A stretch of 64,000 nucleotides of DNA from Actinosynnema sp042752395 (lineage in GTDB: Bacteria > Actinomycetota > Actinomycetes > Mycobacteriales > Pseudonocardiaceae), in contig NZ_JBHYXZ010000005.1 in the NCBI RefSeq assembly GCF_042752395.1, forward strand, positions 1 through 64,000. Direction: 5' to 3'. The notes below the pieces were generated by a model that was given only the letters and a program-made list of their open reading frames with translations, did no database searches and had not been told where the DNA came from. Position numbers and translations under genes: made by a program. Positions 26,471-34,196 of this stretch are shown here, one piece after another (the first letter of the stretch is position 1; each line of letters opens with the position of its first letter).

Positions 26471-26551
26471 CCACCGACGCGGCCGACCGCAGTCGAGCGA
26501 AGCCCCACCGACGCGGCCGTCACGTCCCGGCCCCGCTCACCGACGCGGTCG
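26471..26551. repeat. Three-copy short direct repeat in an intergenic stretch
   Basis: CCACCGACGCGGCCG at 26471-26485 recurs at 26505-26519 and, with one or two changes, at 26537-26551, a spacing of 32-34 bases. It lies in the 242-base gap between the phosphoesterase start and the HAD-IIA stop. No gene or clear promoter is seen there. Confidence 0.5.
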
Positions 26552-26563
26552 GGGATCGCGGGC

Positions 26564-27379
26564 TCAGGCCGGGTCGCCCTGCTCGTCCGGGAACGGGTTC
26601 GCCGAGTGCCCCACCAGGTCCGCGATCGACTTCACCACCCGCGTCGGCCGGTACGGGTACAGCTCCGCGGTGGTCTCCGCCGAGATCCCGGTGAGCACCA
26701 GGATCGTGCGCAACCCCGCCTCCAGCCCGGACCGCACGTCGGTGTCCATCCGGTCGCCGATCATCAGCGTCTGCTCCGAGTGCGCGCCCAGCGCCCGCAA
26801 CGCCGACCGCATCATCAGCGGGTTCGGCTTGCCCACGTAATAAGGGGCGCGCCCGGTCGCGCGCTCGATCAGCGCCGCGATCGACCCGGTGGCGGGCAGC
26901 GACCCCTCGCGCGACGGCCCGGTGGCGTCCGGGTTGGTCGCGATGAACCGCGCGCCCTCCTCCACCAGCCGGATCGCCTTGGTGATCGCGGTGAAGCTGT
27001 AGGTGCGCGTCTCGCCCAGCACCACGTAGTCCGGGTCGCGGTCGGTCAGCACGTACCCGATCTCGTGCAGCGCCGTGGTCAGGCCGGCCTCGCCGATCAC
27101 GAACGCCGACCCGCCCGGCCGCTGCGAGTCCAGGAACTTGGCGGTGGCCAGCGCGGACGTCCAGATCGCCGCCTCCGGCACCTCCAGCCCCGTGCGGGAC
27201 AGCCGGGCGCGCAGGTCGCGCTGGGTGTAGATCGAGTTGTTCGTGAGCACCATGAACGGGATGTCGTTCGCGGTCAGCTCGGCGACGAACTCGCTCGACC
27301 CCGGGATCGGGTGCTCCTCGTGCACGAGCACGCCGTCCATGTCCATCAGGTAGTTCCACTGAGCGGCCATGGCGGACAT
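26564..27379 (-). CDS. HAD-IIA family phosphatase (NagD-like)
   Basis: 271 residues. Motif I MDMDGVL, motif II LTNNS, motif III lysine in YYVGKPNP and motif IV GDRMDTDVRSGLEAGL fit NagD/PGPase-type class IIA HADs, whose large cap lies between motifs II and III. Typical substrates are nucleotides or small sugar phosphates. It starts 9 bases after the MarR stop, so the two are co-transcribed. An internal ATG three codons later is an alternative start. Confidence 0.88.
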   Translation of the reverse strand: MSAMAAQWNYLMDMDGVLVHEEHPIPGSSEFVAELTANDIPFMVLTNNSIYTQRDLRARLSRTGLEVPEAAIWTSALATAKFLDSQRPGGSAFVIGEAGLTTALHEIGYVLTDRDPDYVVLGETRTYSFTAITKAIRLVEEGARFIATNPDATGPSREGSLPATGSIAALIERATGRAPYYVGKPNPLMMRSALRALGAHSEQTLMIGDRMDTDVRSGLEAGLRTILVLTGISAETTAELYPYRPTRVVKSIADLVGHSANPFPDEQGDPA

Positions 27380-27388
27380 GCTGCCGGC

Positions 27389-27853
27389 TCAGGCGTCGAC
27401 CACGCGCCGGCGGAACGTCTCGATGAGCGCCACGTTGTACCGCTCCAGCACGTCCCGCTCCTCGGGGGTGAAGCGCGCCAGCACCTCGCGCAGCGTCTCC
27501 CGCGCCCCGGCGACCAGGCCGGCGAAGTCGCCCTCGTCGGCCGCGGTCACCTCGACCAGCACCTTCCGCCGGTCGTGCGGGTCGCGCACCCGCCGCACGT
27601 AGCCCGCCCGCTCCAGTCGGTCGATCACGCCCGTCACGGCCCCGGTGGACAGCCCGGACAGCTCGGCGATCCGACCGGCGGTGATCGGCCCGCCGGAGCG
27701 CAGCGCGAGGTCGAGGCACTTCTCGTCGGTCGCCGACAGGCCCATCCGCTCGGCCACCCGGCTGTGGAACAGGACGGTGAGCGCGCTGCTCTCCCGCGCG
27801 TAGGCGCTGAACCGCTCCAGCACGTCGGCGGGCACCTCGTGCTCACTGGTCAT
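27389..27853 (-). CDS. MarR-family transcriptional regulator
   Basis: 154 residues from ATG 27853; TAAATT (27861-27866) lies 7 bases upstream, supporting this start over the longer frame. Winged helix: GPITAGRIAELSGLSTGAVTGVI for the helix-turn-helix and RDPHDRRKVLVEVT for the wing with its D-R-R motif. It precedes the HAD-IIA gene in one transcript and is divergent from moaA, 116 bases away. Ligand unknown. Confidence 0.87.
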   Translation of the reverse strand: MTSEHEVPADVLERFSAYARESSALTVLFHSRVAERMGLSATDEKCLDLALRSGGPITAGRIAELSGLSTGAVTGVIDRLERAGYVRRVRDPHDRRKVLVEVTAADEGDFAGLVAGARETLREVLARFTPEERDVLERYNVALIETFRRRVVDA

Positions 27854-27969
27854 GGCAGGCAATTTAGCGTTCCGACGACCGGTATCGGCATCCTCGTCCG
27901 ACTCGCCGCCCGCCGGCATCCCCCGTTCACCCCAGCACCCGCGCGTGTCCGCCGATTACCCTGGTTGGG

Positions 27970-29028
27970 GTGACAGCTGTCGAGTTGGGGCTACCCGTCG
28001 TGCGCGGCAACCCGGACACCTCCGAACGGCCGGGCTCGCCGCTGCTGGTCGACCGGTTCGGCCGGGTCGCGACCGACCTGCGCGTGTCGTTGACCGATCG
28101 CTGCAACCTCCGCTGCACCTACTGCATGCCCGCCGAGGGCCTGGCGTGGCTGCCGAAGCCGGAGCTGCTGTCCGACGCCGAGCTGGTCCGGCTGATCGGC
28201 ATCGCGGTGACCCGCCTCGGCGTGACCGACGTCCGGTTCACCGGCGGCGAGCCGCTGCTGCGGCCCGGCCTCGACGACGTGATCGCGGCGACGACGGCGC
28301 TCGACCCGCGGCCACGCGTCTCGATGACCACGAACGGGTTGACCTTGGCCCGCCGCGCGACCGGGTTGGCCGCCGCGGGCCTCGACCGGGTGAACGTCTC
28401 GCTGGACACCCTCCGCCCGGAGCGGTTCCTCGCGCTCACCCGGCGGGACCGGCTGTCGGACGTGTTCGCGGGCCTGGCCGCCGCCCGGGAGGCCGGGTTG
28501 GCGCCGGTCAAGGTGAACACCGTGCTGATGCGCGGAGTGAACGACGACGAGGCCGTGCCGCTGCTGCGGTACTGCCTGGACCAGGGCTACGAGCTGCGGT
28601 TCATCGAGCAGATGCCGCTGGACCCGCAGCACGGCTGGGACCGCGCCGACATGGTGACCGCCGAGGAGGTCCTGGCCGCCCTGCGCACCGGGTTCGCCCT
28701 GACGCCCGAGCCCGGCGAGCGGGGCGCCGCGCCGGCCGAGCGGTGGCTCGTGGACGGCGGCCCGGCCGTGGTGGGCGTCATCGCGTCGGTGACGCGGCCG
28801 TTCTGCGCGGCCTGCGACCGGACCCGGCTCACCGCGGACGGCCAGGTGCGGAACTGCCTGTTCAGCCGGTCGGAGACGGACCTGAGGGCGTTGCTGCGCG
28901 GCGGCGCGTCGGACGAGGAGATCGCGGACGCCTGGCGCGGCAACGCGTGGGCCAAGGCCGCGGGGCACGGCATCGACTCGGCCGGGTTCAGCCAGCCCGA
29001 CCGACCCATGAGCGCGATCGGGGGCTGA
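27970..29028 (+). CDS. moaA: GTP 3',8-cyclase MoaA (molybdenum cofactor step 1)
   Basis: 352 residues. Radical-SAM cluster cysteines are in CNLRCTYC (Cys45, Cys49, Cys52), GGEP binds S-adenosylmethionine, and the C-terminal second [4Fe-4S] site is in FCAACDRTRLT with a further Cys at VRNC. The chain ends in SAIGG, the Gly-Gly tail needed for catalysis. It forms the cyclic precursor from GTP together with MoaC. TACCCT (27957-27962) lies 7 bases before the GTG, so the mRNA is probably leaderless. moaD follows 2 bases later. Confidence 0.95.
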   Translation: MTAVELGLPVVRGNPDTSERPGSPLLVDRFGRVATDLRVSLTDRCNLRCTYCMPAEGLAWLPKPELLSDAELVRLIGIAVTRLGVTDVRFTGGEPLLRPGLDDVIAATTALDPRPRVSMTTNGLTLARRATGLAAAGLDRVNVSLDTLRPERFLALTRRDRLSDVFAGLAAAREAGLAPVKVNTVLMRGVNDDEAVPLLRYCLDQGYELRFIEQMPLDPQHGWDRADMVTAEEVLAALRTGFALTPEPGERGAAPAERWLVDGGPAVVGVIASVTRPFCAACDRTRLTADGQVRNCLFSRSETDLRALLRGGASDEEIADAWRGNAWAKAAGHGIDSAGFSQPDRPMSAIGG

Positions 29029-29030
29029 GG

Positions 29031-29285
29031 GTGCGGCTGACGGTGCGGTACTTCGCGGGCGCGCGGGCGGCCGTGGGCGTCCCGGACGAGAGCTTCGACC
29101 TGCCCGCGGGCGCGACTACCGTGGGTGCGGCGATCGACGCGGTGCGTGCCCGGCACGGCGAGCGGGTGGCCCGCGTGCTGCCCGCGTGCAGCTTCCTGCT
29201 GGACGGTGTGGCGGTCCGCGACCACGACACGCCAGTGTGGTCCGGAGCACAACTGGACGTGTTGCCACCCTTCGCCGGGGGCTGA
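29031..29285 (+). CDS. moaD: Molybdopterin synthase small subunit MoaD
   Basis: 84 residues with a ubiquitin-like fold: YFAGARAAVGV, then DGVAVRDHDTPVWSGAQLDVLPPFAGG ending in the Gly-Gly that is adenylated and converted to thiocarboxylate. It donates sulfur to cyclic pyranopterin with MoaE (30713-31138). Begins 2 bases after moaA, so the pair is one transcript. The rpf gene follows after 379 bases. Confidence 0.92.
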   Translation: MRLTVRYFAGARAAVGVPDESFDLPAGATTVGAAIDAVRARHGERVARVLPACSFLLDGVAVRDHDTPVWSGAQLDVLPPFAGG

Positions 29286-29431
29286 TTCATCGCCACTCTT
29301 GCGGATTAACACGTGAGCTAGACCTCACTCCGCGTGATTGATCTCGGTGAATCTCGGAACGGAAACGGACCGATAACGGTGCTCTGAGCAGGCTAAACGG
29401 GGCAGTCGAGTAGTCACCCGCCCGCGTTACA

Positions 29432-29445
29432 GTGACGTGCGTCAC
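29432..29445. promoter_or_regulatory. CRP-like palindrome upstream of rpf
   Basis: GTGACGTGCGTCAC is a perfect palindrome of the form GTGA-N6-TCAC, the core recognised by CRP/GlxR-type regulators. It lies 220 bases before the Rpf start and just after a TACAGT hexamer (29428-29433). M. tuberculosis CRP (Rv3676) is known to control rpfA, which makes the match meaningful, though not proven. Confidence 0.5.
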
Positions 29446-29462
29446 GTGCTCGATCATTTGGC

Positions 29463-29597
29463 GCGAGGCTCCCGGTTACGTACCGTCGCTCTTCGGTTGG
29501 CCCCGACCGACCAAGAGCAAGACCGGGACGCCTCGCACCGAACCTGTCCACCGGCGCCCCGGAACACCCCCCGAGCGAAAGACAACCGCTGGACAGG
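29463..29597 (+). ncRNA. Structured 5' leader of rpf (candidate cis-regulatory RNA)
   Basis: GCGAGGC (29463-29469) pairs with GCCTCGC (29530-29536); CCCGGT (29471-29476) with ACCGGG (29522-29527); then GCTCTT-C-GGTTGG (29488-29500) with CCGACC-AAGAGC (29507-29518). A second stem joins CCTGTCCA (29543-29550) with TGGACAGG (29590-29597). The rest of the 29286-29664 gap shows no gene. Actinobacterial rpf genes often carry c-di-AMP (ydaO) riboswitches, but I could not match that consensus, so the type is left open. Confidence 0.5.
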
Positions 29598-29664
29598 ACA
29601 AGCCGAACGGCGCACCGGGCCCGAACCCGAGCCGATCGAGCAGGTGCGGGCGGCAGAGAGGGAA

Positions 29665-30333
29665 ATGGCTTCTTACCGAGGCAAGCACCGTCCGACCACC
29701 GGTTCCCCCGCCCGGAGCATCGCGAAGGTCGCCGTCGCCGGCGTCATCGTGGGCGCTCCGCTGGCCATGGCCGCCGGCACCGCCGGCGCGCAGGGCAGCG
29801 GCGTGAACTGGGACGCGGTCGCCGCGTGTGAGAGTGGCGGCAACTGGAGCATCAACACCGGCAACGGCTACTACGGCGGTCTGCAGTTCCTGCCGTCCAC
29901 GTGGCAGGCCAACGGCGGCTCCGGCATGCCCCACCAGGCTTCCCGCGAGGAGCAGATCCGCGTCGCGGAGAACGTCCTGCAGTCGCAGGGCATCGGCGCG
30001 TGGCCCGTGTGCGGGCCGAAGGGCCTCGGCGGCGCCCCCGCGCCCGCCCGGACCGCCCCGGCCCCGGCGCAGCCGCGCCAGGCCGCCCCGGCCCCGGCCC
30101 CGGCCCCGGTCCAGCAGGCCGCGCCGGTCCAGGAAGCGCCCGCCCCGGTGACCGTGGCGCTGCCGTCGTCCAACCCGAACGGCGACTACGAGATCAAGGC
30201 GGGCGACAGCCTGTCGAAGATCGCGGACGAGCTGAAGGTCGAGGGCGGCTGGGCCAAGCTGCACGAGCTGAACAAGGAGTTCATCCCGAACCCCGACCTG
30301 ATCCTGCCGGGTCACAAGATCGCGACCAAGTGA
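29665..30333 (+). CDS. Resuscitation-promoting factor with LysM domain
   Basis: 222 residues from an ATG behind GAGAGGGAA. A signal peptide (about 1-42, ending near AGA) exports it. The Rpf domain (about 48-120) starts NWDAVAACESGGNWSINTG, containing the catalytic Glu and the conserved Cys that pairs with VCGPKG; it cleaves peptidoglycan as a lysozyme-like transglycosylase. An Ala/Pro linker (about 125-170) leads to a C-terminal LysM (YEIKAGDSLSKIADEL ... LPGHKI) that holds it on the wall. Equivalent to mycobacterial rpfA in position between moaD and moaE. Confidence 0.93.
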   Translation: MASYRGKHRPTTGSPARSIAKVAVAGVIVGAPLAMAAGTAGAQGSGVNWDAVAACESGGNWSINTGNGYYGGLQFLPSTWQANGGSGMPHQASREEQIRVAENVLQSQGIGAWPVCGPKGLGGAPAPARTAPAPAQPRQAAPAPAPAPVQQAAPVQEAPAPVTVALPSSNPNGDYEIKAGDSLSKIADELKVEGGWAKLHELNKEFIPNPDLILPGHKIATK

Positions 30334-30370
30334 CTCGTGGCCGGCGCGAGCCGGTGCACGGCGGCGGAAA

Positions 30371-30406
30371 GGCCCTCGGACCACCCCCCTCGGTGGTCCG
30401 GGGGCC
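30371..30406 (+). terminator. Strong terminator hairpin after rpf
   Basis: GGCCCTCGGACCACC (30371-30385) pairs with GGTGGTCCGGGGGCC (30392-30406) over 15 positions with one T-G pair and a 6-base loop. It lies 38 bases after the rpf stop. No U-tract. Confidence 0.75.
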
Positions 30407-30526
30407 TGATCCCGTTCCCGGGCCCGGCCGCCGGCCGAGGACGTGACCGCTCGGCGGGACCGGCCTCGAACCGCGAACCCACGCGGGCGGCACACCGCCC
30501 GCCCCTCGGCTCCCGCCATCGGGAGC

Positions 30527-30706
30527 GGCCCGTCGGCCCGACCCGCTCCCGCGGAGCGGTCCGTCGGCCCGAACCCGCTCCCGGGAACCGGCCCATCGGC
30601 CCGAACCCCTCCCCGGGGACTGGTCCGTCACCCCGAACCCCTGCCGGAGACTGGTCCGTCGTCCCGGACCCCTGCCGGGGACCGGTCGGTCGACCCGAGC
30701 CCGCGG
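30527..30706. repeat. 31/32-bp tandem repeat between rpf and moaE
   Basis: Units start at 30527, 30558, 30590, 30622, 30653 and 30684 (last one partial). Each reads about GGTCCGTCGGCCCGAACCCC followed by a GC palindrome such as CCCGGG or CCGGGG. Both strands show only low-complexity frames, so the 379 bases between rpf and moaE carry the terminator and this array but no gene. Confidence 0.85.
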
Positions 30707-30712
30707 CCAAGT

Positions 30713-31138
30713 TCAGGGCATGTTGACCCACTCGTCGGTGCCGTCGGTGAAGACCTGCCGCTTCCACACCGGCAGCCGGCGCTTCACCTCGTCGACGAGT
30801 TCCGAGCACACCGCGAACGCCTCGCCCCGGTGATCGGCCGACACGGCGCACGCCAGCGCCACGTCCCCGATCGCGAGCGCGCCCACCCGGTGCGACACGG
30901 CGACGGCCCGCACGCCGGCGAACCGGCCCACCACGTCCGCCACCACCTCGGCCACCACCGCGCCGGCCGTCGGGTGCCCGACGTACTCCAGCTCGCGCAC
31001 CGAACGCCCGTGGTCGTGGTCGCGCACCACGCCGGCGAACGTCACCACCGCGCCCGCCGCCGCGTGCTCCACCAGCTTGGCGTGCTCGTCCACCGACAGC
31101 GGCTGCTCGCTGACGGTCGCGCGCAGGACCTCGGTCAT
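30713..31138 (-). CDS. moaE: Molybdopterin synthase large subunit MoaE
   Basis: 141 residues. Family marks: GAVVTFAGVVRDHDHGRSV (about 30), LEYVGHPTAG, ISHR-like VSHRVGALAIGD and the active-site lysines around KRRLPVWKRQ near the C-terminus. Forms the heterotetrameric synthase with MoaD. Its ATG overlaps the mog stop (ATGA), making moaC-mog-moaE one operon. The tandem array lies just beyond its stop. Confidence 0.93.
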   Translation of the reverse strand: MTEVLRATVSEQPLSVDEHAKLVEHAAAGAVVTFAGVVRDHDHGRSVRELEYVGHPTAGAVVAEVVADVVGRFAGVRAVAVSHRVGALAIGDVALACAVSADHRGEAFAVCSELVDEVKRRLPVWKRQVFTDGTDEWVNMP

Positions 31139-31614
31139 GCGTGGTCACCTCCGGCCACCTGGTCGACGGCGTGCTCGAGCAGGGTCCCGAGCACCTCCAG
31201 CCCGTCGCGCACCCCGCCGGTCGAGCCGGGCAGGTTCACCACGAGCGTGCGGCCCGCGACACCCGCCACCCCCCGCGACAGCACGGACGTGGGCACGCGT
31301 GGCCAGCCTGACATGCGGATGGCGTCGGCCACACCCGGCACCTCGAAGTCCAGCACGGACCGGGTCGCCTCCGGGGTGCGGTCGGTGGGGCTGATGCCCG
31401 TGCCGCCGGTCGTGACGACCACCGCGACCCCGTCCGCCACGGCCGCGCGCAGCGCCTCGGCCACCGGCTCGCCGTCGGGCACCACGACCGGGTCGGGCAC
31501 GTCGTAGGACCGCTCGCGCAGCCACGCCGCGATGATCGGCCCGCCGCGGTCGGCGTACACCCCGGCCGCGGCCCGGTTCGACGCCGTGATCACCCGTGCG
31601 GTCCTGGCGGTCAC
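31135..31614 (-). CDS. mog: Molybdopterin adenylyltransferase (Mog/MoaB type)
   Basis: 159 residues from GTG 31614, which overlaps the moaC stop as GTGA. Conserved loops TTGGTGISPTDRTPEA (about 81) and VVNLPGSTGG (about 134) bind molybdopterin and ATP. It adenylates molybdopterin before metal insertion. MogA and MoaB share this fold; in M. tuberculosis the gene here is named mog. The longer upstream frame is antisense to moaC and rejected. Confidence 0.9.
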   Translation of the reverse strand: MTARTARVITASNRAAAGVYADRGGPIIAAWLRERSYDVPDPVVVPDGEPVAEALRAAVADGVAVVVTTGGTGISPTDRTPEATRSVLDFEVPGVADAIRMSGWPRVPTSVLSRGVAGVAGRTLVVNLPGSTGGVRDGLEVLGTLLEHAVDQVAGGDHA

Positions 31615-32084
31615 GGGCGCTCCCACAGGCCGCTCTTGCCGCCTTCCTTGCGCTCCACCCGCACCGCGTCCAGCGACGCCGCCGGGTCGACCGCCTTCAC
31701 CATGTCGTGCAGCGTCAGGCCGGCCACGGACACCGCCGTCAGCGCCTCCATCTCGACGCCGGTGCGGTCGGTGGTGCGGACGGTCGCGGTGATGCGCACC
31801 TCGCCCTCGCCCAGCGCCAGGTCCACCTTCACCCCGGACAGCGCGATCGGGTGGCACAGCGGCACCAGCTCCCACGTCCGCTTGGCCGCCATGATCCCGG
31901 CGATGCGGGCCGTGGCGAGCGCGTCGCCCTTGGGCAGCCCGTCGCTGCCCAGCAGCGCCACCACCTCGTCGGTCGTGCGCAGCACGCCGGACGCCACCGC
32001 CGTGCGCGTGGTCGGCTCCTTCTCGGACACGTCGACCATGCGCGCCGCGCCGGCGGCGTCCAGGTGGGTGAACTCGTTGCCCAT
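31611..32084 (-). CDS. moaC: Cyclic pyranopterin monophosphate synthase MoaC
   Basis: 157 residues. Signature stretches: FTHLDAAGAARMVDVSEKEPT at the start (split), AAKRTWELVPLCHPIALSG (about 70) and VEMEALTAVSVAGLTLHDMVKA followed by the catalytic Lys in the KEGGKSG C-terminal motif. It completes the MoaA reaction. First gene of the moaC-mog-moaE operon, whose reading frames all overlap by 4 bases. An ATG start with no close ribosome site. Confidence 0.95.
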   Translation of the reverse strand: MGNEFTHLDAAGAARMVDVSEKEPTTRTAVASGVLRTTDEVVALLGSDGLPKGDALATARIAGIMAAKRTWELVPLCHPIALSGVKVDLALGEGEVRITATVRTTDRTGVEMEALTAVSVAGLTLHDMVKAVDPAASLDAVRVERKEGGKSGLWERP

Positions 32085-32153
32085 GCCGTGATTATCGCCG
32101 CCGCGCGGGAACGGCGGCGGCCAGGCGGCGACTACGCGGCGACCACGCGGTGA

Positions 32154-33548
32154 CTAGGCGGTGGCGGACTCCGTGGCGGCCTTCCGCACGGCTTCCGCGA
32201 CCGCGGGCGCGACGGAGGCGTCGAAGACGCTCGGCACGATGAACGACGCGTTGAGCCGCTCGCCGTCGACCACGTCCGCGATCGCGTTGGCGGCGGCGAT
32301 CAGCATCGAGTCGGTGATCGTGCGGGCGTGCGCGTCGAGCAGGCCCCGGAACACGCCGGGGAACGCCAGCACGTTGTTGATCTGGTTGGGGAAGTCGCTG
32401 CGCCCGGTGGCCACGACGGCGGCGTGCTTCTGCGCCTCCATCGGGTCGATCTCCGGGTCCGGGTTGGCCAGGGCGAACACGATCGCGTCGGAGTTCATCG
32501 TGGCGACCTGCTCCGCGCCGAACAGGTTCGGCGCGGACACGCCGATGAACACGTCCGCCCCGACCAGCGCGTCGTGCAGCCGACCGCTGACGTTGTCCTT
32601 GTTGGTCGCCGCCGCGATGGACTTCAGGTTGTCGTCCAGGCCCGGCCGGTCGCGGTGCACGATGCCGTCCACGTCGACCGCGACCACGTCGCCGGGCTGC
32701 TGCTTGAGCAGCAGCCGGATGATCGCGCTGCCCGCCGCGCCCACGCCGCACACCACGACCTTGCAGTCGGAGATCTTCTTGTTGACCACGCGCAGCGCGT
32801 TGCGCAGCGCGCCGACGACCACGATCGCGGTGCCGTGCTGGTCGTCGTGGAAGACCGGGATGTCCAGCTTCTCCCGCAGCCGCGCCTCGATCTCGAAGCA
32901 GCGGGGCGCGGCGATGTCCTCCAGGTTGATGCCGCCGTAGACGGGGGCGATCAGCTCGACCGCGCGGATGATCTCCTCGGTGTCCTGGGTGTCCAGGCAC
33001 ACCGGCCAGGCGTCCACGCCGGCGAACTTCTTGAACAGCGCGGCCTTGCCCTCCATCACCGGCAGCGCGGCGGCGGGGCCGATGTTGCCCAGGCCGAGCA
33101 CGGCGGAGCCGTCGGTGACCACGGCGACCGTGTTGCGCTTGATGGTGAGGCGGCGCGCGTCGTCCGGGTTCTCCGCGATGGCGGTGCAGACCCGGGCGAC
33201 GCCGGGGGTGTAGGCGCGGGAGAGGTCGTCGCGGTTGCGCAGCGGCACCTTGGACGAGATCTCGATCTTGCCGCCGAGGTGGACCAGGAACGTCCGGTCG
33301 GACACCTTGCGCACCACGATCCCGGGCAGCAGGCCCAGGGTGTCGGTGATGTCCTTGGCGTGGTTCGCCGACAGCGCGTTGCACGTGAGGTCGATGATCA
33401 CCCGGTCGGTGTGCGACTCGACCACGTCGAACGCGGTGATCACCCCGCCGGCCCGGCCGACGGCCGACGTCAGGTCGCCGGCGGCCGACGCCGACGGCGG
33501 GGCCTCCAACCGGACGGTGATCGAGTACCCAGGGCCGGGGACCGGCAT
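32154..33548 (-). CDS. NAD(P)-dependent malic enzyme with N-terminal ACT domain
   Basis: 464 residues from ATG 33548, behind GGGAGG. Residues 1-80 form an ACT-like domain (YSITVRLEAP ... GGVITAFDVVESHTDR). The catalytic part has RAYTPGVARVC (about 107), GLGNIGPAAALPVMEGKA, FHDDQHGTAIV with the metal Asp pair, the Rossmann GVGAAGSAII and NPDPEI. Converts malate to pyruvate and CO2. ACT-fused malic enzymes are common in actinobacteria and may be allosterically controlled. An insertion relative to the mycobacterial order moaC-Rv0863. Confidence 0.93.
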   Translation of the reverse strand: MPVPGPGYSITVRLEAPPSASAAGDLTSAVGRAGGVITAFDVVESHTDRVIIDLTCNALSANHAKDITDTLGLLPGIVVRKVSDRTFLVHLGGKIEISSKVPLRNRDDLSRAYTPGVARVCTAIAENPDDARRLTIKRNTVAVVTDGSAVLGLGNIGPAAALPVMEGKAALFKKFAGVDAWPVCLDTQDTEEIIRAVELIAPVYGGINLEDIAAPRCFEIEARLREKLDIPVFHDDQHGTAIVVVGALRNALRVVNKKISDCKVVVCGVGAAGSAIIRLLLKQQPGDVVAVDVDGIVHRDRPGLDDNLKSIAAATNKDNVSGRLHDALVGADVFIGVSAPNLFGAEQVATMNSDAIVFALANPDPEIDPMEAQKHAAVVATGRSDFPNQINNVLAFPGVFRGLLDAHARTITDSMLIAAANAIADVVDGERLNASFIVPSVFDASVAPAVAEAVRKAATESATA

Positions 33549-33607
33549 CGAACCTCCCAGAACGGCACAGCTCAAGAGGCGTCGAGCGTAGTCCGCGCGA
33601 AAATACG

Positions 33608-33639
33608 GAACGCGCGCGGCTCGGCAGCCGCGCGCGTTC
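33608..33639 (-). terminator. Perfect 14-bp terminator after the small gene at 33644
   Basis: GAACGCGCGCGGCT (33608-33621) pairs perfectly with AGCCGCGCGCGTTC (33626-33639), loop of four. On the minus strand it is followed by CCGTATTTTCGC, giving a short T-run, and it starts 5 bases after the stop at 33644. It separates that gene from the malic enzyme gene. Confidence 0.85.
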
Positions 33640-33643
33640 GCGC

Positions 33644-33829
33644 CTAGCGGTTGATCTCGGTCACAGGGTGGCGGTAGCCCAGCTCTTCGGCGGGCAGCGG
33701 GAAGGTGACCTTGCCGAACGGGGACAGCGCGCCCTGCACGTCGCTGGCCAGCTCGGAGACCGCGTACTTGCCGTCGGCCGGCGGCTCCGGCCAGTGCGGG
33801 TCGATGCGCTCGGGGCGGGCCTTGGCCAC
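33644..33829 (-). CDS. Small acidic/basic hypothetical protein (Rv0863-like position)
   Basis: 61 residues from GTG 33829, chosen because GAGGAGGAAC lies directly upstream; the longer frame is rejected. Sequence starts with a basic AKARPERIDPHWPEPP and ends in PAEELGYRHPVTEINR; no membrane segment. It sits between the moa operon/malic enzyme and the helicase-associated gene and reads like mycobacterial Rv0863 in the reversed map. The 367 bases upstream to 34196 contain only the lectin promoter candidate. Function unknown. Confidence 0.6.
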   Translation of the reverse strand: MAKARPERIDPHWPEPPADGKYAVSELASDVQGALSPFGKVTFPLPAEELGYRHPVTEINR

Positions 33830-34089
33830 GGTTCCTCCTCGGTGGTGCCTTCGTCGGGACCAGTGTGCCTCATCCGCGCAGGTGGCGGTCCGGGTGCCCG
33901 GTGCGACGAGGGCCGCGCCACGATCCGGTTCCCGCACCGCCCCCGCGACGCGCGGGCCGCCGGTCGCACCAACCCGGTCCCGCATTTTCGCGGTCCGGTC
34001 GGGCGAATTCCGCTTTCGGCACGCGGCAGTGCGCCGTAAGGCGCAGCAATCACCACCGATCGGCATCGCCGCCGGCAGCGAAAGGATTC

Positions 34090-34119
34090 TTGCCCCTGCC
34101 CGATCACCGCAGGTACGCT
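34090..34119 (+). promoter_or_regulatory. Candidate sigma-70-type promoter for the lectin gene
   Basis: TTGCCC at 34090-34095 and TACGCT at 34114-34119 are separated by 18 bases. This would give a start near 34126 and a leader of about 70 bases before the GTG at 34197. The rest of 33830-34196 shows nothing further. Confidence 0.35.
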
Positions 34120-34196
34120 GCGAGAAGCCGCGAAATATGCCCGCCGCTGTTGCACCCCGCCGCCGACATCACCCGGCGAAACGGAAGGGCACCATC

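Noticed and set aside
29296..29664. c-di-AMP (ydaO) riboswitch upstream of rpf
   Set aside because: Position is right, but I could not identify the conserved ydaO core sequences; described only as a structured leader.
30443..31507. 354-codon + frame spanning the 31-bp array and antisense moaE/mog
   Set aside because: Repeat-derived and antisense to two well-identified genes.
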